This document shows positions 1-11,118 of a stretch of 64,000 nt of DNA, in pieces. Made by a program: the position numbers and the translations under genes. Under the pieces are notes generated by a model, which made no database searches, was not told where the DNA came from, and saw only the letters and a program-made list of their open reading frames with translations. Numbering within the stretch: the first letter of the stretch is position 1; each line of letters starts with the position of its first letter. Origin of the DNA: Bacteroidales bacterium (lineage in GTDB: Bacteria > Bacteroidota > Bacteroidia > Bacteroidales > UBA932); assembly GCA_016281315.1 (NCBI GenBank), contig JAEEIJ010000058.1, forward strand, positions 37,769 through 101,768, written 5' to 3'.

Positions 1-462
1 GGAACCGTACTGCTGGAGCAGCTGCTCCTTCTGGGCCTTCTTCTCTGCGGCGGTGATGTTGATGTCGTAGTAGACGATCTTGTCTTCCTTGTTCACCTCG
101 AAGGCCATCTCCGGGGTCTGGGCGATGTCGAACTTGAAGGTGAAATCCTCGCCCTTCTTCCAGGACAGCTGGGGCTGGTCCTCGCTGGGCATCGGTTCGC
201 CCACGATGCGGATCTTTTCGTCCTTGATGAACTTGTCCAGGGAATCTCCCACCAGACCGTTCACGCTTTCGTAGAGGCACTGGTCTCCGTACATCCGCTC
301 GATGAGGCTTATCGGGGCCATTCCACGGCGGAAACCTTTGATGTCGGCCTTGCGGCGGTATTCGTTCAGGCGCTTGTGGAGCGCCTCCGCGTAGTCTGCG
401 GCTGCAATCTCGATGGTTAACTGGTAGTTCAGGGCATCGGCCTGTTTCTTGGTAACTTTCAT
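1..462 (-). CDS. tig: Trigger factor, N-terminal part (runs off the window)
   Basis: This is a ribosome-associated chaperone and peptidyl-prolyl isomerase that meets nascent chains at the exit tunnel. The 154 visible codons start at ATG (460-462) and match the ribosome-binding domain: a start MKVTKKQADALNYQ and the signature GFRRGMAP near residues 46-53, the counterpart of the usual GFRxGKxP loop. The C-terminal part, including the PPIase domain, lies beyond base 1. The gene begins 12 nt after the pgpH stop, so it is probably the third gene of a gyrB-pgpH-tig transcript. No promoter of its own is evident in the short gap. Confidence 0.88.
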   Translation of the reverse strand, partial: MKVTKKQADALNYQLTIEIAAADYAEALHKRLNEYRRKADIKGFRRGMAPISLIERMYGDQCLYESVNGLVGDSLDKFIKDEKIRIVGEPMPSEDQPQLSWKKGEDFTFKFDIAQTPEMAFEVNKEDKIVYYDINITAAEKKAQKEQLLQQYGS

Positions 463-474
463 AATATCAATTTT

Positions 475-4549
<4,075 letters not shown>

Positions 4550-4559
4550 CTAAATCGTA

Positions 4560-4590
4560 CAAAAATACGAAAAAATATGATAAAAAACAA
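4560..4590 (-). promoter_or_regulatory. Bacteroidetes-type promoter of gyrB
   Basis: On the minus strand a -33 TTG (4588-4590) is followed by 20 nt and the -7 box TATTTTTG (4560-4567), matching the TTTG/N19-21/TAnnTTTG consensus of the primary Bacteroidetes sigma factor. Predicted transcription starts near 4553, giving a leader of roughly 40 nt before the gyrB ATG. Confidence 0.7.
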
Positions 4591-4599
4591 GGGGTTCTT

Positions 4600-6210
4600 C
4601 TACATATTCCAAGTGGCTCCCGCCGTGAAATAAATTCCCTTTTCCGCGTAGAAAGGATTGCGCTGAATCACCTGGCAGAGGATGTTCCCCACGCGCAGCC
4701 AGAGACCCAGACGACGGGACTGCATCAGTTCCGCGCTCAGGCCCAGGTCGAAATAGCCGGGAAGGATTGCATCGGGCGCGAAACGCGGCGAGGAGGCGTC
4801 CAGGGTGACGCCGGCCTTCAGGCGCTCGCCCCATTTGTAGAAGGCACTGAAGTCTCCCGTGATGGCCGCCGGGCGGAACAGGGTGTCGTCGGCCAGTGCC
4901 GTCCCCATCCTGCTGTGCTTGAAAGTTACGCTGCCGTCGATATCGATGGGGGCCGATGTCCACCCGGCCTGCAGCGTGGCATAAATCTGCCGCAGGTCCT
5001 CCACGAAGCCGAAGTAAGGCTCTCCGGCCTTATAGCCGGGGAGAAGGGCGTGCGTGGTGAGCAGATATCCGCCCTTCACGCTGTAGTGGAAGCGGGAAGC
5101 CAGCTGGCCGCCCAGCCCCACCGAGATGTTCATCCGGTCCACGGTGTTGTCCATATAATCCTGGCTGTAGGCGAGGAAAGGATTGGTGTCGATGAGGTCC
5201 GAATAGATCATCGGCCTGTCGCCGCCCGTGATGGCGGCTTTGAGGACCAGCTTGTCCGGAATCAGCGTCACGCGGGCCCGCACGTCCGGGAAGAACGTGC
5301 CGGAAGGCGTGGGATAGAAAGTCTTTTCCTGCCGGATGAGCAGCCCCAGTTTGACACCGATCTCCAGGTCCAGCTTATCCTGCGTGATGAGGAAGCGCGG
5401 AGCGGCCGAGAGAAGGACCATCGTGGTGCGGAAGGCGGTGAGCGTCTCCACGCCCGCGTTGATGCGCATATTGTACTCCTTCATCTTGGTGGCCACATAA
5501 CCGTTCGTGACGGTGTGCACTTCCCGGTTGTCGCCCACCCAGAGCCAGGAGAAACGGGTGGAAACCTCATACGGGACCGCGGCCAGGTGGTCGCTGCCCA
5601 GACGGGCCTTCAGCTGAATCTTGTTATTGGAGAAATCACCCTGGGTGACGTGCCGGGCCAGGATGTTCTGGTAGCGGAGGTCTGCGCTGAAAACGCCGCC
5701 CTCCCAGGCCCAGAGAAGGTCCGTGCCGATGGTGGAACGCGCATCGAGGCCGTTCCAGGCGGTGCCGTCCTTCGTCAGGAAGTTCTCTGCATTCAGGGCG
5801 ATGTTATGGTAGCGGCCGATGTAGGAGTGATGGTCTCCAAAGACACCCAGGCGGACGTTTTTCTTCTGGAGGGGCATCCAGACGGCCGAGAGCTCCGGCC
5901 GGAAAGTGAAGCCCAGGCCGGCGCGGGCGTAGAGCGTGGCCTCCCCCGTGGCGCGGGGAATGGGACGCGGCTGCACCAGGTAAGGCGTGAACTCATAGGC
6001 GCCCTGGTAGGGCGTCTCCTTCACGGAGTAATCGAAATCCAGGTTGAACCGGTACACGGAATCCGGCACGGGAAGCAGCTGGGCGGGCTTTTCGATGCCG
6101 CCGGCCTCCCGGGTGTAGGAGTTCGTGACCTCCACTGTGGGATTCAGGTTCTGGGCAAAGGCGGCAGCGCTCACCAGCAGCGCGGCGGCCGATATGACGG
6201 TCTTTCTCAT
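4600..6210 (-). CDS. Predicted outer-membrane beta-barrel protein
   Basis: A 536-residue exported protein. A signal peptide is clear (MRKTVISAAALLVSAAAFAQ, cleavage after Ala19 likely). The rest is a succession of alternating hydrophobic/polar segments with frequent aromatic ends (for example YARAGLGFTF, LYARAGLG, YFTAGATWNM at the C-terminus), typical of a transmembrane barrel. I see no TonB plug domain, so it resembles only the barrel part of TonB-dependent receptors. It starts 5 nt after the stop of the large TPR protein upstream; the two are almost certainly co-transcribed and may work together at the envelope. No specific substrate can be read from the sequence. Confidence 0.6.
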   Translation of the reverse strand: MRKTVISAAALLVSAAAFAQNLNPTVEVTNSYTREAGGIEKPAQLLPVPDSVYRFNLDFDYSVKETPYQGAYEFTPYLVQPRPIPRATGEATLYARAGLGFTFRPELSAVWMPLQKKNVRLGVFGDHHSYIGRYHNIALNAENFLTKDGTAWNGLDARSTIGTDLLWAWEGGVFSADLRYQNILARHVTQGDFSNNKIQLKARLGSDHLAAVPYEVSTRFSWLWVGDNREVHTVTNGYVATKMKEYNMRINAGVETLTAFRTTMVLLSAAPRFLITQDKLDLEIGVKLGLLIRQEKTFYPTPSGTFFPDVRARVTLIPDKLVLKAAITGGDRPMIYSDLIDTNPFLAYSQDYMDNTVDRMNISVGLGGQLASRFHYSVKGGYLLTTHALLPGYKAGEPYFGFVEDLRQIYATLQAGWTSAPIDIDGSVTFKHSRMGTALADDTLFRPAAITGDFSAFYKWGERLKAGVTLDASSPRFAPDAILPGYFDLGLSAELMQSRRLGLWLRVGNILCQVIQRNPFYAEKGIYFTAGATWNM

Positions 6211-6215
6211 TTCCT

Positions 6216-9146
6216 CTACAGTTTACTCATTCTCAGCGCCACCTGGTCCAGGACGTCGTCCTGCGCGCCGGTGGGCGTGTAGCCGGAGCGGATGCTCTCG
6301 AAGGTAGCGCGGGCCTGGCTGTCCTGCCCCTGCTCCATAAAGGCGTCTCCCAGCACGATGAAGGCCTTGGCCAGCCAGTAGTTCTGGCCGCCGGCCTTCT
6401 CTGCGAAGGCGTACACCATATTCTGCACCGAGGCGAAATCGGCCCGGTCGAAACGGTCCTGGATGAGCAGATACGAAGCCTCCGCCCCTTCCGCGGTGGA
6501 TGCCTTCTGCGCCAGCTCTTCCAGCAGCGGAAGGGCTTCGCTGCGGCGTCCGGCGGCCAGGAGCGACTTCGCGCTCACATACTGCGCCTCCCGCTTGACG
6601 GATTCCTCCAGCGGCTTCTGGGACAGCACCACCCGGGCGGCGGCCAGGGCGTCCTCCCACTGGCTGGAACGGTAGGCCGTGTGCATCAGACCCAGACGCG
6701 CCAGGAGGCGGTTCTGGTCCAGCTTGGCGTCGGATTCCAGCTGCAGATAGGACCTGTAGGCCTTGCCGTAATTACCCAGCGCTTCCTGCAGAGTAGCGTA
6801 CTGCAACAGGGCGCTTTCCGCCAGCGCGCCTTCCAGGCCCTTGTCCAGGGCTTCGCGGTAATAATCGGCCGCCAGTTCGCGGTTGCCGCTGTGGCGGTAG
6901 CATTCGGCCAGATAGAAATGCGCCTTGGCGGCGTTGGCCGGCTTGGCATACTTCTCCAGATAGGACTGCAGGGTGGCCTGCGCCTTGGCATAGTCACCGC
7001 TCATATAGAGTTGCTCCGCGCTGGCGAAGTACACGTCCTCCTTCTGGGTTTCGGTGCGGGCCACGTTGCCGCCCAGACCGTCCACATAGGAGATATAGGC
7101 CTCCGGATCCTCCCGGGTGCGGTAGATGGCCTCGATGGCGAGGAGGGCGTCCTCCGCGTATTCGCCGCCGCCGGCCACTACCTGCTTGTAGCACTCCAGG
7201 GCGTCGTCCGAACGGCCTTCGTTGCGGGCGATCATTCCCAGTTCCAGCAGGGATTTCGCCGCCAGGGACGGATCCTTCGTGGTGCTCTGCAGCGTGCTGA
7301 AGGTCTTCACAGCCGCGGCGTCGTTTTTCAGGGCCACATAGGAGCGTCCCAGTTCATAGAGGGATTCGCCGTAATAGGGAGCGTCCGGGCTGGCGAGCAG
7401 CGCGGGCTCCAGAATGCGCATCTTCTCCCTTTCCTCGCCCAGCAGGCCGTTCGCAACGGCGGCGCGGAGGCGCGGATACAGGTTGTTGGCATCCGGGTAA
7501 TCCTTCATCTGTTTCTCATAGGCCTTCACGGCCGAGCGGTAATCTCCGCTGAAGAAATGGCAGTCCGCCAGGCGCGTCTGGGCATCGGCCCCCTGAGAGG
7601 GATTCTGACCGCTCAGATAGGTCCCGAACCACCTCACCGCCTGGGCGTAATTCGCTTCCTTGAAATAAGTATAGGCCAGCTGATAGGGAATCTCCCGGCC
7701 TTCCGCGTCGAAGGCCAGCGCCTGCTGGTTGTACAGTTCCGTGAGGTTGCCGCGGGCTTCCTCGTACTTCCCGTCGCGGTAGAGGGCTTCCGACAGATAA
7801 TAGCGGGCCAGCTGATTGAAGGGGTCCTTGCGATCGCTGAAATAGGCCGCTGCCTTGAGGCGCACGGCGGCAGCGCGCCAGGAGCCCGCCTCCATCAGTT
7901 CGCGGGCCCGGAGGAAGTAGGCCTTCATATAGTTGGACTTCATCGACGGAAGCAGTTCGTCAATGTGGTCGTAGGCATCCACGGCCGCCTCGTAATTATG
8001 CTCCTGAAGGGCCGCCATGGCCATATAGGAGTAAATCTGATCGCCTTTCTGCTTGGTTCCGTACAGCTCCAGGTAATCCTTGAACGGGGCGGTGTTGCGG
8101 CCCAGGTCGAAGGCCAGTTTGGCGTAATTGAAATAGGCGTCTTCAGTGATGGGGGCCGAATAAGTGAGGTCCGACGCCTGCTTGAAAGCATCCTGCGCCG
8201 CCACCTTGTTCTTGAGACGGATGTAGCTGTAGCCCAGCTGGTAGGCGGCTACCTGGCCCAGGGAGTCCGTCAGTTCGCCCATCTGGGTGAAGTGGTCCAC
8301 GGCGCCCTGCCAGTCCTCTGCCTGATAGTTGATCTGGCCGGCGAAGAAATGATCCCCCCGGCTGGGATTTTCCAGCGCGTGGCGGTTATAATACTCCCGC
8401 GCCAGTTCCGGATGGCCCGTCACCAGGAAACTCTCGCCCATAATGCGGCCGAGGTGCGGCTTGCGGTCTTCCGGAACGGTGGCATAAAGGGCCTCTCCGT
8501 TCTCCACCACATACTCGTAGTCTTTCTTATTGAAGCGGCATTCCAGCAGATAGTACTGCGAGAGCTGGCCGAAGCGGCTGTCCTTGGCCGCCAGGGAGAA
8601 CCACTCCTCCGCCTTGTCGAAATCGGCCTTCGAATAGGCCATATAGCCCAGCTGATAAAAGGACGGGGCCGTATAGGCCGAATAGGGCAGCCCCAGCGCC
8701 CTCCCGAAGCATTCCCGGGCGCGTTCCTCGTTCCCCAGTTCGTAGGCGCAGTAACCGGTTTTGTAGGTGTACTCCGCCAGCTGCGAGCCGTACAGGGACT
8801 TGGGGTCGATGGCGTCCAGCTGCTCCAGGGCCTGGGGGTAATCCCCCTTGTCGAAGAAGTTCTGGGCCAGTTTATAACGCACCTGCGGCGCCACGGGGCT
8901 CTCCGGGTTCCCGAGGAGGAAAAAGCGGGCCTGGGCCTCCGCATTGTCCGTGCGCATCTGCAGGGTGCAGAGCGTTTTCCACGCCAGGGCTTCCTGGCTG
9001 TCCTGCCCGTCCAGCAGACGCAGCACTTCGCGGTACATTCCCGCCCGGTATAACGTATTGACCTGTTGCCAGTCCTGAGCCGTCGCCGCCGTCTGCACCA
9101 GGAGCAGAACCAATGCGGCCGATAGGAGTTTTCTCATCTTTTCCAT
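6216..9146 (-). CDS. Large periplasmic tetratricopeptide-repeat protein
   Basis: A 976-residue protein with a signal peptide (MRKLLSAALVLLLVQTAATAQ after a short MEK extension) followed almost wholly by TPR-like helix pairs. Repeating YxxGxxxYxxGxYxxAxxxF patterns can be followed from about residue 30 to the end, for example LGYMAYSKADFDKAEEWF and LAECYRHSGNRELAADYY. TPR solenoids act as protein-binding scaffolds. The partner is unknown, but the adjacent barrel gene (5 nt downstream) is the natural candidate. ATG codons at 9146 and 9137 both fit; the second gives a more standard signal peptide. It is divergent from the FtsE-like gene, with only 59 nt between the starts. Confidence 0.7.
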   Translation of the reverse strand: MEKMRKLLSAALVLLLVQTAATAQDWQQVNTLYRAGMYREVLRLLDGQDSQEALAWKTLCTLQMRTDNAEAQARFFLLGNPESPVAPQVRYKLAQNFFDKGDYPQALEQLDAIDPKSLYGSQLAEYTYKTGYCAYELGNEERARECFGRALGLPYSAYTAPSFYQLGYMAYSKADFDKAEEWFSLAAKDSRFGQLSQYYLLECRFNKKDYEYVVENGEALYATVPEDRKPHLGRIMGESFLVTGHPELAREYYNRHALENPSRGDHFFAGQINYQAEDWQGAVDHFTQMGELTDSLGQVAAYQLGYSYIRLKNKVAAQDAFKQASDLTYSAPITEDAYFNYAKLAFDLGRNTAPFKDYLELYGTKQKGDQIYSYMAMAALQEHNYEAAVDAYDHIDELLPSMKSNYMKAYFLRARELMEAGSWRAAAVRLKAAAYFSDRKDPFNQLARYYLSEALYRDGKYEEARGNLTELYNQQALAFDAEGREIPYQLAYTYFKEANYAQAVRWFGTYLSGQNPSQGADAQTRLADCHFFSGDYRSAVKAYEKQMKDYPDANNLYPRLRAAVANGLLGEEREKMRILEPALLASPDAPYYGESLYELGRSYVALKNDAAAVKTFSTLQSTTKDPSLAAKSLLELGMIARNEGRSDDALECYKQVVAGGGEYAEDALLAIEAIYRTREDPEAYISYVDGLGGNVARTETQKEDVYFASAEQLYMSGDYAKAQATLQSYLEKYAKPANAAKAHFYLAECYRHSGNRELAADYYREALDKGLEGALAESALLQYATLQEALGNYGKAYRSYLQLESDAKLDQNRLLARLGLMHTAYRSSQWEDALAAARVVLSQKPLEESVKREAQYVSAKSLLAAGRRSEALPLLEELAQKASTAEGAEASYLLIQDRFDRADFASVQNMVYAFAEKAGGQNYWLAKAFIVLGDAFMEQGQDSQARATFESIRSGYTPTGAQDDVLDQVALRMSKL

Positions 9147-9148
9147 TA

Positions 9149-9184
9149 TTTGACAAATTTACTAAAAAAATCTGATTATCTTTG
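9149..9184 (+). promoter_or_regulatory. Candidate promoter of the FtsE-like/nth pair
   Basis: TATCTTTG at 9177-9184 fits the TAnnTTTG -7 box, 22 nt before the ATG at 9206. The best -33 element, TTTG at 9149-9152, is 24 nt away, longer than the usual 19-21, so the -33 assignment is weak. Confidence 0.45.
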
Positions 9185-9205
9185 TCTAAATTTGGATTTT
9201 ACGCT

Positions 9206-9898
9206 ATGGAGCCCATCATTCATTTCAAGGACGCAGATATCCTGAACGGAGAGAACGTAGTCATCTATTCGCTCAATATGGACATTATGCCCGGAGACTT
9301 CGTGTACATCGTGGGAAAAGTGGGTTCCGGAAAGACTTCCATCATCCGCACCGTCACGGCGGAAAACAAACTCCTCAAGGGGGAAGGATGCGCTTTCGGC
9401 TATAATCTCGTGGGCATCCCCAAACGGGAAATCCCCTACCTCCGCCGCTGCCTGGGCGTGGTGTTCCAGGACTTCCAGCTCCTGACGGACCGCAGCGTGG
9501 AAGACAACCTGGAATTCGTCCTCCGGGCCACCGGCTGGAAGGACCGCCAGCTCATCGACCACCGCATCGGAGAGGTGCTGGAGGCCGTGGGAATGGGCAC
9601 CAAGGCGCACAAGATGCCGCACCAGCTCTCCGGCGGCGAGCAGCAGCGCATCGCCATCGCGCGCGCCCTCCTGAACAAACCCTCGGTGATCCTGGCCGAT
9701 GAACCCACCGGCAACCTGGACGGCGAAACCGCGGATGAAATCCTCCAGCTGCTGGTGGACCTGAACCACTCCGGCACCGCCATCGTGATGGTCACCCACA
9801 ACCGGGCCATCTTCGAAAAGTACCCCGGCCGCGTATTCTCCTGCGTGAACGAGAGCTGCCACGAAGTGATTGACGAGGGCATCGACGTAACCCTATGA
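9206..9898 (+). CDS. ABC transporter ATPase, FtsE/LolD type
   Basis: A 230-residue ATP-binding cassette protein. Walker A is GKVGSGKTS, the signature is LSGGEQQR, Walker B is [12 protein letters not shown], and the switch His lies in MVTHNR. The overall form (short, EPTGNLD, no fused membrane domain) matches the FtsE/LolD/MacB group. FtsE with FtsX links cell-wall hydrolysis to division, but no ftsX or other permease gene is adjacent here, so a LolD-like role cannot be excluded. The ATG at 9206 ([11 protein letters not shown]) is preferred over one at 9182, which lies inside the presumed promoter and transcript start. It overlaps nth by 4 nt (ATGA). Confidence 0.75.
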   Translation: MEPIIHFKDADILNGENVVIYSLNMDIMPGDFVYIVGKVGSGKTSIIRTVTAENKLLKGEGCAFGYNLVGIPKREIPYLRRCLGVVFQDFQLLTDRSVEDNLEFVLRATGWKDRQLIDHRIGEVLEAVGMGTKAHKMPHQLSGGEQQRIAIARALLNKPSVILADEPTGNLDGETADEILQLLVDLNHSGTAIVMVTHNRAIFEKYPGRVFSCVNESCHEVIDEGIDVTL

Positions 9899-10536
9899 CC
9901 TTAAAGGACCGCTATTCTTCCATCATCGGCTGGTTCGCCGCCAACAAGCCCGTGGCGGAGAGCGAACTGCACTTTGCCAATCCGTTCCAGCTGCTGGTAG
10001 CGGTGATTTTGTCGGCCCAGTGCACCGACCGCCGCGTGAATCTGGTGACGCCGGCGCTGTTTGAGCGCTTCCCATCGGCCCGGTCATTAGCCGCCGCCTC
10101 CTTTGAAGACGTTTATGCGCTGGTGAAAAGCGTCTCCTACCCCAATGCCAAGGCACGCCACCTCATCGCAATGGCGCAGATGCTTGTTTCGGATTTCGGC
10201 GGCGAGGTTCCCTCGGATATCGATTCGCTGATGCGCCTTCCCGGCGTGGGCCGGAAAACCGCCAACGTCATCGCTTCCATCGTCTATGACCAGCCGGTTA
10301 TCGCCGTGGACACGCACGTGTTCCGTGTAGCCCACCGCCTGGGCCTCTCCCGCGGCGCCACGCCCTATGCCGTGGAGCAGGATCTGGAGCGGCACATCGA
10401 GCCCCGGCTTCGGCCCGTCGCCCATCACTGGTTCATCCTCCACGGCCGCTACGTCTGCACAGCCCGCTCGCCCAAATGCGCCGAGTGCCCGCTCACGGCC
10501 TGGTGCGCATCATTCCCGTCACTGTTCCGCGGCTAA
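9895..10536 (+). CDS. nth: Endonuclease III (DNA glycosylase/AP lyase)
   Basis: Removes oxidised pyrimidines from DNA and cleaves the abasic site. The 213-residue protein has the helix-hairpin-helix [12 protein letters not shown] (catalytic Lys in GRKTA), the catalytic Asp in AVDTHVFR, and a [4Fe-4S] loop with Cys spacing C-x6-C-x2-C-x5-C near the C-terminus ([17 protein letters not shown]). Length is standard. The start codon overlaps the stop of the ABC ATPase gene in an ATGA, indicating an operon. It ends just before a long repeat-rich gap. Confidence 0.92.
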   Translation: MTLKDRYSSIIGWFAANKPVAESELHFANPFQLLVAVILSAQCTDRRVNLVTPALFERFPSARSLAAASFEDVYALVKSVSYPNAKARHLIAMAQMLVSDFGGEVPSDIDSLMRLPGVGRKTANVIASIVYDQPVIAVDTHVFRVAHRLGLSRGATPYAVEQDLERHIEPRLRPVAHHWFILHGRYVCTARSPKCAECPLTAWCASFPSLFRG

Positions 10537-10572
10537 GCCAACACTATTCAAACCACCTTAAACACGCAGGAG

Positions 10573-10635
10573 TCAATCTTACCTCGGTTTCGAGGCCTAA
10601 ATCAAGGTAAGATTGTCTTGCGAAACAATCTTACC
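10573..10635. repeat. Direct and inverted repeats of CAATCTTACC
   Basis: CAATCTTACC occurs at 10573-10582 and again at 10626-10635. Between them lies the reverse complement, so 10606-10635 forms an 11-bp hairpin (GGTAAGATTGT, 8-nt loop, ACAATCTTACC). A third, weaker copy (GGAAAGATCGTC) follows near 10658. It sits about 70 nt after the nth stop but has no following T-run, so it is not a standard terminator. Confidence 0.6.
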
Positions 10636-10710
10636 CCGGAAATAAGCCCATAATCAAGGAAAGATCGTCGCGGAAAGGAGATGAATCGCAGCATTTCCCG
10701 CATTTGTGGC

Positions 10711-10940
10711 CCTATGGTGGTGTTTTTTGCGGGCGTCAGCCCGCGGGCACCGCAACCCTTGAATCAATTCGTGCCACCCTGTTCCGCTGGGGCAGGAGAT
10801 AACGCTGGATTATTGCACTGCGGCGGATGTGTCCGTCAGCCTTTTACCGGCCCGATTGTTTTGGGTGCGCCCCGCGGGCGCAGTCCAAAATGATTGGGCA
10901 GCCAAGCCGTGAGGCGCGGCAGGGGGCGCAGCCCCGGGCA
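10711..10940. repeat. Dispersed structured repeat A, copy 1
   Basis: Non-coding, GC-rich and shared with 46325-46555. Fixed parts: a GTCA-loop hairpin (10729-10744, GCGGGC/GCCCGC), a block GTGCCACCC..TTCCGC..GGGCAGG near 10771-10797, and a 28-nt box at 10901-10928 that differs from copy 2 at one base. Between them a long stem pairs 10851-10864 with 10885-10898 (14 bp counting three G-U) around an inner hairpin TGCGCCC-CGC-GGGCGCA. The stems differ in sequence from copy 2 while pairing is kept. No credible gene is present; the rest of 10537-11118 holds only the other repeats listed. Confidence 0.75.
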
Positions 10941-10989
10941 CAACGCTCCCCTTTCCGCCACCCCTACTCCTCCACTCCTGAAAATCATT

Positions 10990-11093
10990 AAAGCACACTT
11001 TCCGCCTTCTACCCCCGGTCACCGTGCTTTAGAGCCCTGTTTTCCTCCCACTAGAGCACACTTCTCGCACTCTGAGAACGATTTCGTGCTTTA
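10990..11093. repeat. Tandem pair of GCAC/GTGC hairpins
   Basis: Two imperfect units about 63 bp apart. Unit 1 pairs AAAGCAC (10990-10996) with GTGCTTT (11024-11030). Unit 2 pairs AGAGCAC (11053-11059) with GTGCTTT (11086-11092). The first bases of both units also agree (GCACACTT). They lie 26 nt beyond the stop of the methyltransferase gene, which is transcribed toward them, and might act in its 3' end processing or termination, although no T-run follows. Confidence 0.55.
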
Positions 11094-11118
11094 ACGGAGG
11101 CCAGGCACCCGCACCCGT

